Source: Natrinema sp031626495 (GTDB taxonomy: Archaea; Halobacteriota; Halobacteria; Halobacteriales; Natrialbaceae). From it: a stretch of DNA of 64,000 nucleotides. Location of the stretch: contig NZ_JAMQOJ010000005.1 of the NCBI RefSeq assembly GCF_031626495.1, positions 62,001 through 126,000 on the forward strand, given 5' to 3'. The position numbers and the translations under genes are program-made. Positions 50,906 through 59,339 of the stretch are shown one piece after another. The notes below the pieces were generated by a model. It searched no databases. It worked only from the letters and a program-made list of their open reading frames with translations, and had not been told where the DNA came from. Positions within the stretch are counted from its first letter, which is position 1, and each line of letters starts with the position of its first letter.

Positions 50906-51497
50906 GGTTATTCTGAAACCGCACACGGACTCGATGGTCATTACGTCCTTTGTTATGGATACCCGACGAACGTGCTCGCCCTTTGGTAATTACTATCGCT
51001 AGTATTCGGTTTATAAAATATTGATTTATCATCTATCAAAGTGATATTTATTGTTTCGAAACAAACGGCTATCAGGGGAAGAACTGTTACAATCCGACCG
51101 CAGTCATCGAAATATCGCCGCGTATGACTGCCCTCCTGAATCAAATATCGATCGGTATGGTACTCATGGTCGAACACCACGGTAACATCTGTCACAGATG
51201 GTTACCACCACTGGGACTCGAACTCGAGTTGCCGGCGAACCGACATCGTTCGAAGAGCGGCGCACGCAGTCGCTCGCCGTCAAACCGGTAGCCGACTCGA
51301 GGGTCGAGCGGCGAATTCGACGCTTTCCGACCGGTAATGACGAATGTTCGCCAACAGATAACCACTACTCCTGGCGTGTCCAAATAGGAGTGGAAGTGAA
51401 CGTTTGTCACCCGTGTTCTCGTAACAAGATCACAAAGAAAGGATTCGGCACCTCAACTATCTCCATCGATGCTGTCGCATCAGCTTCGCTCGAGCTC
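50906..51497. other. A+T-rich intergenic region between surface-protein genes
   Basis: 592 bp. The stretch from about 50985 to 51070 is strikingly A+T-rich for this genome; ATATTTTATAAACC on the minus strand (about 51010-51023) is a good TATA candidate for the Asp-Gly gene, implying a leader of roughly 80-100 nt. Two minus-strand open frames (50953-51195 and 51192-51410) overlap this A+T-rich DNA but have unlikely composition and no recognisable domain. Nothing else was identified. Confidence 0.5.
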
Positions 51498-52019
51498 TCA
51501 TCGTGTCCCATCACCATCTTCGGCCTCCCCCGTTTCGTCAGTGCTGTCTGTTCCGGCGGTCCCACCGGTCGTTTCGTCCTCCGTGTCGGATTCGCCATCC
51601 CCGGTTTCGTTGCCGTCAGCGGTTTCGTTACTGCCGACGGTCTCGTTTCCGTTTTCGGTTTCGTTACCGCTTGCGGTCTCGTTGCTGGTATCTTCCTCCA
51701 CATCACCATCGGTGACAGAACCGCCAGCAGTCTCGTTATCACCGCTCTCGTTGCCGCCTTCGCTGATCGAGTCTGCGTCCGACTCGTTGTCGGTACGGTT
51801 GCTCTCTTCGGCTCCGAATCTACCAGCGGAAGTCCCACCGCCGTCACCGCCGTTGGTCCCCAGCGACGACATTTCGCTATCGGAAACCGGTCCCGCACTC
51901 GAGTCGGCCTCGAACGCACCCGGGCCGACGGCGGCGACGGTCAGCCCGAACACCGCGAGGAGGAGCACGGTCGTCACGAGAACGTTGCCGGTCGGCGACG
52001 ATTCGGTCGTGCGTTCCAT
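51498..52019 (-). CDS. Small membrane-anchored protein rich in N-glycosylation sequons
   Basis: 173 residues from the ATG at 52019. SPTGNVLVTTVLLLAVFGLTVAAVGP is a signal anchor. The outer part is very acidic and Ser/Thr/Gly-rich, with about nine N-x-S/T sequons (NRT, NES, NES, then six NET) within 70 residues, e.g. NETASGNETENGNETV and SNETADGNETGDGESD. It is presumably displayed on the cell surface and densely decorated with N-glycans. There are no Cys residues and no enzymatic fold. It is 479 bp from the start of the Asp-Gly protein gene, on the same strand. Confidence 0.75.
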   Translation of the reverse strand: MERTTESSPTGNVLVTTVLLLAVFGLTVAAVGPGAFEADSSAGPVSDSEMSSLGTNGGDGGGTSAGRFGAEESNRTDNESDADSISEGGNESGDNETAGGSVTDGDVEEDTSNETASGNETENGNETVGSNETADGNETGDGESDTEDETTGGTAGTDSTDETGEAEDGDGTR

Positions 52020-52224
52020 CAGTCTGTCTCGCAACCGATATCGGCTTCGTTAAGCACGACCATCCCGATCGGCCTTCGAGGCGCACCGATTTCGGACTCG
52101 TCGTTCGCGCTCTCGAGAGAGTCCGGAAATGTAGTAACTATCGACTACCCGGCGCTGGCGGCCTCGCTCGGGATCGAACCCACCGACCGAAACGCCTACC
52201 CCCTCGAGCCCGTACGGCTGAGCC

Positions 52225-54117
52225 ATGAGCAGCTACGACATCGAGCGCTATCTCAACATCCGCAGCGCCTACGGCGCGTCGTTCGGCCCCGACGGCGAAC
52301 GGCTCTCCTTTCTGATGGACACGACCGGCACCTCGCAGGTCTGGACCCTCGAGGAGCCACGCGGCTGGCCCGAGCAGCGGACATTCTACGAGGAACGGGT
52401 GACCTTCGCCTCGTGGTCGCCCGAGCGCCCGGAGCTGATCTTCGGCATGGACGAGGGCGGCAACGAGCGTGCCCAGCTGTTCCGGCTCGACGCCGAGACC
52501 GGCGAGATCGAGAACCTGACCGCGATGCCCGACGCGAAGCACCGCTGGGGCGGCTGGAGTCACGACGGCGAGCGGTTCGCGTTCACCTCGAACCGGCGCG
52601 ACGAGTCCGTCTTCGATATCTACGTGCAGGGACGCGACGAACGGGGAGCAGACGGACAAGGCCCGTCTGCTCGGGAGACGTCGTCTCCCGCTGACGCGGA
52701 GCTCGTCTACGAGGGCGACGGCTGGCTCTCGCTTTCCGGCTGGAGCCCCGACGATTCTCGACTACTGGTCTCGCAGGCCTACTCCAACTTCGATCAGGAC
52801 CTGTACGTGCTCGACCTCGAGGCCGACGAGCCGGACCTCGAGCATCTCACGCCCCACGAGGGCGACGTCCGCTATCAGAGCGCCAGCTGGGCCCCCCACG
52901 GGGAGGGTATCTACCTCGTGACCGACGAGGGCGACGCCGATACGCTCTATCTGGCGTACCTCGATCTCGATGAAGGGGATCTCGAGACCGTCATCGACGG
53001 AGACGGGTGGAACGTCGACGGCATCGCGCTGGACGACGACACCGGCCGCTTCGTCTGTTCGCGGAACGTCGAGGGCTACACCGAACTGACCGTCGGCGAG
53101 TTCGACGCCGACGAGCCCACCTCCTACGAGACCTTTCCCCGTCCCGACCTGCCGGGCGGGATCTCCGGCGGCGTGAGCTTCGATCCCGACGCCGAGCGGT
53201 TCGCGCTGTCGACGACCGGCGATACCGTCAACACGAACGTCTTCGTCGTCGACGTGGAGACCGGCGAGGCCGAACGGTGGACGAGCGCCCCCACGGCGGG
53301 TATTCCGCCCGAATCGTTCGACGACTCCGACCTCGTCGACGTCGAGAGCTTCGACGGGCTCGAGGTGCCCGGCTTCCTCACGCTCCCCGACGACCACGAG
53401 GCAGGCAACGGCGGAGGCAACGCGGACGACGGTGACGGCGTTCCCGTCATCGTCGACATCCACGGCGGCCCCGAGAGCCAGCGCCGCCCCTCGTTCTCGA
53501 GCGTCAAGCAGTACTTTCTCGACCGGGGGTACGCCTACTTCGAGCCCAACGTCCGGGGCTCGTCGGGCTACGGCGCCGACTACGCGGCACTCGACGACGT
53601 GGAAAAGCGAATGGATTCGGTCGCCGACATCGAAGCCTGCGTCGAGTGGCTGCGGGACCACCCCGCGATCGATCCCGACCGGATCGCCGCCAAGGGCGGC
53701 TCCTACGGCGGCTTCATGGTGCTGGCCGCGCTGACCGAGTACCCCGACCTGTGGGCCGCCGGCATCGACGTCGTCGGCATCGCCAACTTCGTCACCTTCC
53801 TCGAGAACACGGGCGATTGGCGGCGCGAGCTCCGTGAGGCCGAATACGGCTCGCTTGCGGACGATCGCGAGTTCCTCGAGGAGATTTCGCCGACGAACAA
53901 CATCGAGAACATCGAGGCGCCGCTGTTCGTCCTCCACGGCGAGAACGACCCCCGCGTCCCGGTCGGGGAGGCGGAACAGATCGCCGAGCAGGCCGCCGAG
54001 CAGGGCGTACCGGTTCGAAAGCTGATCTTCGAGGACGAGGGACACGGGTTCTCGAAGCTCGAGAACCGCATCGAAGCGTACTCGGAAATCGCCGATTTCC
54101 TCGACGAACACGTCTGA
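52225..54117 (+). CDS. S9-family prolyl oligopeptidase/acylaminoacyl peptidase
   Basis: 630 residues. A seven-bladed propeller (1-380) has repeating W(S/A)PD/H-x-G motifs. It is followed by an alpha/beta-hydrolase domain with VPVIVDIHGGPESQRRPSF (oxyanion), GSYGGFMVLAAL (nucleophile Ser), NDPRVPVGEAEQ (Asp) and EDEGHGFSKLEN (His). It cleaves short peptides or acylated N-termini in the cytoplasm. A short in-frame insert with two palindromes sits in blade 3 (residues about 140-155, RGADGQGPSARETSSPADAE). No signal peptide is present. Confidence 0.92.
   Translation: MSSYDIERYLNIRSAYGASFGPDGERLSFLMDTTGTSQVWTLEEPRGWPEQRTFYEERVTFASWSPERPELIFGMDEGGNERAQLFRLDAETGEIENLTAMPDAKHRWGGWSHDGERFAFTSNRRDESVFDIYVQGRDERGADGQGPSARETSSPADAELVYEGDGWLSLSGWSPDDSRLLVSQAYSNFDQDLYVLDLEADEPDLEHLTPHEGDVRYQSASWAPHGEGIYLVTDEGDADTLYLAYLDLDEGDLETVIDGDGWNVDGIALDDDTGRFVCSRNVEGYTELTVGEFDADEPTSYETFPRPDLPGGISGGVSFDPDAERFALSTTGDTVNTNVFVVDVETGEAERWTSAPTAGIPPESFDDSDLVDVESFDGLEVPGFLTLPDDHEAGNGGGNADDGDGVPVIVDIHGGPESQRRPSFSSVKQYFLDRGYAYFEPNVRGSSGYGADYAALDDVEKRMDSVADIEACVEWLRDHPAIDPDRIAAKGGSYGGFMVLAALTEYPDLWAAGIDVVGIANFVTFLENTGDWRRELREAEYGSLADDREFLEEISPTNNIENIEAPLFVLHGENDPRVPVGEAEQIAEQAAEQGVPVRKLIFEDEGHGFSKLENRIEAYSEIADFLDEHV
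52647..52689. repeat. Two perfect palindromes inside the S9 peptidase gene
   Basis: AGCAGACGG (52647-52655) is the exact reverse complement of CCGTCTGCT (52663-52671), with a 7-base loop. Immediately after it, GGGAGACG (52673-52680) pairs with CGTCTCCC (52682-52689) across one base. Back-to-back hairpins in coding DNA, encoding a low-complexity surface loop, look like a small mobile palindromic insertion that preserved the frame. Confidence 0.7.
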
Positions 54118-54192
54118 GCGACGCGTCCTCCAACGGGTCGACCGGAAGATAATTACAAAACATATACATGATAGCGGCGAAGAGAGTCGAAC

Positions 54193-55134
54193 ATGTCCGC
54201 TATCCAAACGTCCTCCCTCACCAAACGGTACGGTGAGACCGTCCTCGCTGTCGACGACCTCGATCTGACCGTCGAGGACGGCGAGGTGTTCGGCTTCCTC
54301 GGCCCCAACGGTGCGGGGAAGTCGACCACGATCAACATGTTGCTCGATTTCGTCCGCCCGACGGACGGCACCGCCACGGTCCTCGGTCTCGACGCGCAGG
54401 CCGACACCGACGAGATCCGCCACCGGATCGGCGTCCTCCCCGAAGGAGCCAGCGTCTACGACCGGCTCACCGCCCGCGAACACCTCGAGTGGGTCATCGA
54501 TACGAAAGGGGCCGACGACGACCCCGACGCCGTCCTCGAGCGCGTCGGCCTCGCCGGCGCCGGCGATCGCCCCGCCGGCGGCTACTCGAAGGGGATGACC
54601 CAGCGACTCGGGTTCGGCATGGCGCTGGTCGGCGATCCCGACCTGCTGATTTTGGACGAGCCCTCCTCTGGACTCGACCCCGCCGGGATGCAAGAGATGC
54701 GCGAGATCATTCGCGATGAGGCCGAAAGCGGTACCACCGTCTTCTTCTCGAGCCACATCCTCGGGGAGGTCGAGGCGGTCTGCGACCGCATCGGCATCAT
54801 GAACGAGGGTCGACTGGTCGCGACCGGCACGCTCGACGACCTGCAGGGCGAGCTCGACCTCGGCGCGCCGATTACCCTCGAGGTCGAGCGCGTCCCCGAC
54901 TCGCTCGGACTGGAAGGACTCGCCGGCGTCCGTTCGGTCACGATCGAGGGGACGGAGATTACCGCCACCTGCGCCGACCCCTCAGTCAAGGTCGACGTGG
55001 TTCGCCACGTCGCCGACACGACCGCCGTCCGCGACATCGTTTCGGAAGACGTCTCGCTCGAGCAGTTGTTCAACACGTACACGAACGGCGGGCGGACGGA
55101 CGAAGAGGCCGAAGCGACGGAGGTGGCGGCATGA
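54193..55134 (+). CDS. ABC transporter ATP-binding protein
   Basis: 313 residues, single NBD. Walker A is GPNGAGKSTTIN, the Q-loop is in LPEGASVYDR (rather than the usual Q), the signature is GGYSKGMTQRLG, Walker B is LLILDEPSSGLDP, and the H-loop is FSSHILGEVEAVC. The C-terminal 80 residues form an accessory domain (LEVERVPDSLGLEGLAGV). It is of the drug/Na+-exporter (NatA-like) type. Its stop overlaps the permease start as ATGA (55131-55134), so the two form one exporter. Confidence 0.93.
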   Translation: MSAIQTSSLTKRYGETVLAVDDLDLTVEDGEVFGFLGPNGAGKSTTINMLLDFVRPTDGTATVLGLDAQADTDEIRHRIGVLPEGASVYDRLTAREHLEWVIDTKGADDDPDAVLERVGLAGAGDRPAGGYSKGMTQRLGFGMALVGDPDLLILDEPSSGLDPAGMQEMREIIRDEAESGTTVFFSSHILGEVEAVCDRIGIMNEGRLVATGTLDDLQGELDLGAPITLEVERVPDSLGLEGLAGVRSVTIEGTEITATCADPSVKVDVVRHVADTTAVRDIVSEDVSLEQLFNTYTNGGRTDEEAEATEVAA

Positions 55135-55952
55135 GCACGCTCGCCGTCGCGAAGAAGGATTTCCTCGACGTTCGGCGAGCCAAGATCGTCTGGTTCGTCG
55201 GTGCGCTGTACGTCGCCTTCATGGCGCTGCTGGTGTACTTCGGGCAGAACGGGCGTCCGGATCCGACCGTTCTGAACGCGCTCTGGAACCTGACCGCCGT
55301 CGGTGCGATGTTCATCCCGCTGATCGCGCTCGTGACGGCGTATCTCGCGATCGCCGGCGAACGCGAGTCCGGCGGCATCAAGTACATGCTGTCGATTCCG
55401 AACAGCCGTCGTGACGTCGTCCTCGGAAAGTTCCTCACGCGAACGGCGATCGTCAGCGCGTCGATCGCCGTCGCGTTCCTGATCGGCGGCGCACTCACGC
55501 TGGCGTGGTATCCCTCGCCCGAGATGGATACCTTCGGAATCATGACGGCGCTGACTGTCCTGTACGCGCTGACCTACGTCGCTGTCGCGATCGGCATCTC
55601 TGCCGCGACCGCTTCTCGATCGCGCGCGATGGGCGGATCCATCGCGTTCTTCTTCATTACGAGCGTGCTAAACGTGTTCGGGCCGCTTCAGCTCGCTATC
55701 GACTACCTAGTCAACGACCTCGCCGGGCTCGACGTGTCCATGTATCAGATCATGTTCGTCCAGTCGCTCGTCAGTCCGACTGCGGCGTACGTCAACTCCA
55801 CCGGACTCGCGTTCCCCGACGGATTCAGGACGATCCCGCCGGACCTGCCGTGGTTCCTCCAGGGCGAGGCGATGGTCGTCGTCATGATCGCCTGGCTCGT
55901 CGTGCCGCTCGCGCTGGGGATCTGGCAGTTCGAACGCGTCGATCTCGGCTGA
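55131..55952 (+). CDS. ABC-2-type transporter permease
   Basis: 273 residues, six helices: FVGALYVAFMALLVYF, AMFIPLIALVTAYLAI, AIVSASIAVAFLIGGALTLA, IMTALTVLYALTYVAVAIGISAA, SIAFFFITSVLNVF and MVVVMIAWLVVPLALGIW. The GIKYMLSIPNSRRDVVLGKF loop between helices is typical of ABC-2 permeases of the haloarchaeal NosY/NatB-like group. The substrate is unknown. It is coupled by ATGA to the ATPase. Confidence 0.88.
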   Translation: MSTLAVAKKDFLDVRRAKIVWFVGALYVAFMALLVYFGQNGRPDPTVLNALWNLTAVGAMFIPLIALVTAYLAIAGERESGGIKYMLSIPNSRRDVVLGKFLTRTAIVSASIAVAFLIGGALTLAWYPSPEMDTFGIMTALTVLYALTYVAVAIGISAATASRSRAMGGSIAFFFITSVLNVFGPLQLAIDYLVNDLAGLDVSMYQIMFVQSLVSPTAAYVNSTGLAFPDGFRTIPPDLPWFLQGEAMVVVMIAWLVVPLALGIWQFERVDLG

Positions 55953-55966
55953 CGGTTCGTCGAGGA

Positions 55967-57028
55967 TCAGTCGATAACGCCCGTTTTTCGCGCCACGTCT
56001 CGAGCCGCGCGCTCGTTCATCCCGTCGCCTAAAATCGTGTACCGATCGCGGATCTCGTGGCAGGTCGTCAACGCCTCGATGACGGTCTCGTCGTCGATTC
56101 CGAGTTCGGCGGCGGTCGTCGGCGCGTCGATGCTCGAGAGCGCGTCGCGGATGTCCCGCCAGATGCCGTCTTCGCCCTGGTGGAGGTAGGCCGTCATGAT
56201 CGAGCCGACGCCGACCTGATGGCCGTGGAGAGCCACGCCGGGGGCCAGTCGGTCGAGTTGGTGCGAGAAGAGGTGTTCGGCCCCGCTGGCCGGCCGCGAG
56301 GAGCCGGCGATGCTCATCGCGACGCCCGAGGACATCAGCGCCTTGGTGACGACCCAGGCCGACTCCTCGAGCCCCGGCCGGATGAGATCGGCGTTACCCA
56401 CGAGGATCTCGGCGGTCATCTCCGAGAGCGCGGCGGCGTACTCCGAATACTCGACGTCTTTGAGCCGCTTGGCGAGCCGCCAGTCCATGACGGCGGTGTA
56501 GTTCGAGATGATGTCGGCACAGCCAGCGGTCGTCAGCTCCCACGGTGCCTCGGCGAGGATGCCGGTGTCGGCGACGACCGCCAGCGGCGGCTCCGCGGCG
56601 ACGCTGTGGCGTGAATCCCCGTCCGGGACCGAGCCTCGATTGCTGACGATCCCGTCGTGGCTCGCCGCCGTGGGAACGGAACAGAAGCCCATGTCGAGGT
56701 GGTAGCTGGCCAGTTTCGCGATGTCGATGGCCTTGCCCCCGCCGATGCCGACGAGGTAGGCGGCGTCCTCGGCCTCGGCGATCTCGATGACGCGCTCGAC
56801 GGCATCGAACGTCGCCTTCTCGACGGTGACGATCGCGGGCTCGATTCCGGCGGCCTCGAAGTCGGCCGCAATCGGATCCGCGGCGACCTCGCGGGGCGTC
56901 GGACTCGTGACGAACAGCGGCCGCCCCTGTAGGTGGAGGTCGTCGATCACGTCGAGGACCTCGCTGCGAACGCCGTGGCCGACGACGACGTTCCGCGGGA
57001 GGCGGATCCACGTCGACTTATCGAACAT
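55967..57028 (-). CDS. egsA: sn-Glycerol-1-phosphate dehydrogenase
   Basis: 353 residues, full length. It makes the archaeal-specific glycerol-1-phosphate backbone of membrane lipids from dihydroxyacetone phosphate with NAD(P)H. The family start is LPRNVVVGHGV. Nucleotide-binding GIGGGKAIDIAKLASYH follows, then SVPTAASHDGIVSNRGSV, and zinc-site residues in CADIISNYTAVMDWRLA, SSRPASGAEHLFSHQLD and LHGHQVGVGSI. ATG 57028 gives the conserved N-terminus (MFDKSTWIRL). An essential archaeal gene. Confidence 0.95.
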   Translation of the reverse strand: MFDKSTWIRLPRNVVVGHGVRSEVLDVIDDLHLQGRPLFVTSPTPREVAADPIAADFEAAGIEPAIVTVEKATFDAVERVIEIAEAEDAAYLVGIGGGKAIDIAKLASYHLDMGFCSVPTAASHDGIVSNRGSVPDGDSRHSVAAEPPLAVVADTGILAEAPWELTTAGCADIISNYTAVMDWRLAKRLKDVEYSEYAAALSEMTAEILVGNADLIRPGLEESAWVVTKALMSSGVAMSIAGSSRPASGAEHLFSHQLDRLAPGVALHGHQVGVGSIMTAYLHQGEDGIWRDIRDALSSIDAPTTAAELGIDDETVIEALTTCHEIRDRYTILGDGMNERAARDVARKTGVID

Positions 57029-57097
57029 ACCAGTCCTGACACACCCCCGGGACATGTGTTTTTCCTCGTCGGCGCGGCCGTCGGACCGATCAGCGCT

Positions 57098-57107
57098 CTT
57101 ATATAAT
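57098..57107 (+). promoter_or_regulatory. TATA box for the 57129 gene
   Basis: CTTATATAAT ends 21 bases upstream of the ATG at 57129, with the middle at about -26, a classic haloarchaeal TATA for a leaderless transcript. It also sits within 100 bp of the egsA start on the other strand, so it might influence that promoter too. Confidence 0.6.
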
Positions 57108-57128
57108 TTCCAACTACAATGGCCGCAT

Positions 57129-58208
57129 ATGATCGCGGTGACCGCGCTCTGGCTCGGACTGCTTGGCGCGGGATATGCTAGCGGCAGACTGTACGGACGG
57201 TACAGGCTTCGACGCGCCGGTGACAGCGATGGCCGGTCACGCGGCACGTATCGACTGCTCGCCGTCGTGGGTCTCACGACCTTCGTCGTCCTCGGATTTG
57301 CCGGTCTCATCGACGCGACCGAGAGCGCTCTCTCGTCCGTCCATCCGGCGCTGGGAGGCGGGCTCGCCGCGCCGCTCGTCTGGCTCCCGTCGGCGGTCGG
57401 AACGATCGTCGCCGTTCTCGTCACGTACCTCGGCGTCTTTCCGTACGCCCGCGAGCGCCGCGACCTCGAGATCGACGCCGCGACGGCGATCGGACGCCTC
57501 GCACGGTATCTCGCGGCGATTTCGCTGTTCGTTCTGGGCGTCGTCGGCCTCTATACGGCGCTCCTCGAGGTCTCGAATCCGAATCCGGCGTTGATTCCGG
57601 TCGTGTTCCTCGTTCTCACTACCGGTATCTACGGCTGGATGACGTTCCGGATTCGCCTCTCACAGGACGTCGAGCCGCTGACGGCCGAGCAGCGACGCCG
57701 ACTCGAGGCGGCAGCCGACCGAGCTGACCTGACGGCGACGGTCGCCGGCGCGATTCCGGGCCGCGAAACCGAAGTCGCCGTTGTCTACCTCGACGGTCCG
57801 TTCTGGAACCGGCGAGCCTACGCCACCGACTACGCGTTCGACGCGTTCGACGACGACGAGCTGTGGGCAGCGTGTGCACGTGCGAGCGCCGCCGACGAGG
57901 GTCGACTGCTGGAACGACAGGCGCTCGTGACGAGTGCGCTCCTCGGCCTTCTCGTCACGTGCTACGTCTGGAGGTCGTTCGCGCTCGCGCTGCTCGCCGT
58001 TGCGATAGGCTGGCCACTCGCCGTTCGGTACCTTCAGCGATGCGAGTTCGCCGCCGATCGTCGCGCTGCTCGAGCCGTCGGGGCCGACGCGCTCGAGAGC
58101 ACCCTCGAGACGGGAGCCGATCTGTCCGACGACCGAGGGCGGCTGCAGGAGCGGCTCGCGTCGACGCCCTCCCGGTCTCGGCGACTCGAGCGGCTCCGCG
58201 ACGCCTGA
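57129..58208 (+). CDS. Inactive M48/HtpX-like membrane protein
   Basis: 359 residues. Helices: AVTALWLGLLGAGYASG, LLAVVGLTTFVVLGFAGLI, APLVWLPSAVGTIVAVLVTYLGV and AAISLFVLGVVGLYTALL, plus a pair near 310. The middle follows the M48 plan: RLEAAADRADL, TDYAFDAFDDDELWAACARASAADEGR in the place of the L-x-x-x-E-L-x-A-V-x-A-H-E-x-x-H stretch, and CEFAADRRAARAVGAD in place of the third ligand region. The HExxH zinc motif is absent, so protease activity is not expected. It ends head-to-head with the epimerase stop, with zero gap. Confidence 0.75.
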   Translation: MIAVTALWLGLLGAGYASGRLYGRYRLRRAGDSDGRSRGTYRLLAVVGLTTFVVLGFAGLIDATESALSSVHPALGGGLAAPLVWLPSAVGTIVAVLVTYLGVFPYARERRDLEIDAATAIGRLARYLAAISLFVLGVVGLYTALLEVSNPNPALIPVVFLVLTTGIYGWMTFRIRLSQDVEPLTAEQRRRLEAAADRADLTATVAGAIPGRETEVAVVYLDGPFWNRRAYATDYAFDAFDDDELWAACARASAADEGRLLERQALVTSALLGLLVTCYVWRSFALALLAVAIGWPLAVRYLQRCEFAADRRAARAVGADALESTLETGADLSDDRGRLQERLASTPSRSRRLERLRDA

Positions 58209-59198
58209 TCAGAGCGTATCCAGAATGTCCAATACGCGCTCTTCGGCCGCCCGATCCGGCTCCTCCTCGACGCCGCCGCGGTCGTTCTCGAGGTGGTCCG
58301 CGACAGTGCGATCCATCGCCTCGGCGAGCGGCGTCGACTCCCAGCCCAGCGCGGCGAGTTTCGCCGTCGAGAGGACGTGGGGGTACGTCCGGTACATGGG
58401 GTAGTCGTCGAGCGCGAGGTCGCCAGCGGCGAGTTCGCGGGGACCGGCGTGGACGATCTCGACGGATGTATCGAGCGAGTCGGCGATCAGATCGACCATC
58501 TCCTCGAGCGTGACGAGCCGCCGGTCGCCGACGTTGTAGGCCTCGCCGGCCTCGCCGTGCTCGGCGACGACCCGCAGGGCGCTGGCGACGTCCTCGACGT
58601 AGACGCGGTGGCGGAGGTTCGTGCCGTCGCCGGGGACCACGACGCGGTCGAAGCGGTTGACGCGGTCGATCCACCAGTCCAGCCGTTCGGTGTAGTCGTG
58701 CGGACCGTAGACGATCGGCGGGCGGACGGTCATAGCGCGAACGCCGTCTTCGGCCGCCGCGACGACGGCGCGGTCGCCCTCTGCCTTCCGGTTACCGTAG
58801 GTCTCGAACCTGTCGTCGGTCGCTTGCTCGGCTGTACAGGACTCGAGCGGCGTCTCCCCCTCCCGTTTGGGGATCTCCTCGCGGCCGTAGGCCGCCCCGC
58901 TGGAGACGTAGACGTACGCCTCGCAGTCGGCGAAGAGACGGGTCGCGGCGCGAACGTCCTTCGGTTGGTAGGCGACGCAGTCGAAAACGGCGTCGGGGTC
59001 GACGGTCATCGCGGCCGATTCGAGCGCCGTGTCGTTCGTCCGGTCGCCCTCGACGTGGTCGACGCGGTCGTCGTCCGCGAACGGGTTCTCGCGGTTGCCG
59101 CGGGTGAAGATGGTGACGCCGTAGCCGTGCTCGAGCAGGTCGTCGACGAGGTGCCGACCGATAAAGCGCGTGCCGCCGATGACGAGTGCGCTGTCCAT
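58209..59198 (-). CDS. NAD-dependent epimerase/dehydratase family protein
   Basis: A 329-residue extended short-chain dehydrogenase. The Rossmann motif is VIGGTRFIGRHLVDDLLEHG. VDHVEGDRTND and VFDCVAYQPKDVRAATRLF precede the catalytic VYVSSGAAYG and YGNRK (Y-x3-K). A C-terminal substrate domain follows: VYVEDVASALRVVAEHGEAGEAYNVGD. It may act on nucleotide sugars or as a chloroplast RNA-binding-like atypical SDR. The stop abuts the stop of the upstream gene (58208/58209). Confidence 0.85.
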   Translation of the reverse strand: MDSALVIGGTRFIGRHLVDDLLEHGYGVTIFTRGNRENPFADDDRVDHVEGDRTNDTALESAAMTVDPDAVFDCVAYQPKDVRAATRLFADCEAYVYVSSGAAYGREEIPKREGETPLESCTAEQATDDRFETYGNRKAEGDRAVVAAAEDGVRAMTVRPPIVYGPHDYTERLDWWIDRVNRFDRVVVPGDGTNLRHRVYVEDVASALRVVAEHGEAGEAYNVGDRRLVTLEEMVDLIADSLDTSVEIVHAGPRELAAGDLALDDYPMYRTYPHVLSTAKLAALGWESTPLAEAMDRTVADHLENDRGGVEEEPDRAAEERVLDILDTL

Positions 59199-59339
59199 AG
59201 ACGGCCGTCACCGCTCGCGGAGAAAACTGTGGCGGACCCGCGCGAACCGACCCGGGGCTGGACCGGTGTCTCCGACACGTAAGCCCGGTGACGGTCAGGG
59301 GAGGGTTCTATTTGCCCGTCGGTGGAAGCGGGTTTCAGT

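Noticed and set aside
50953..51410. Two small minus-strand open frames (50953-51195, 51192-51410) between the surface genes
   Set aside because: They cover the A+T-rich promoter zone, have atypical composition for this genome and show no domain or RBS.
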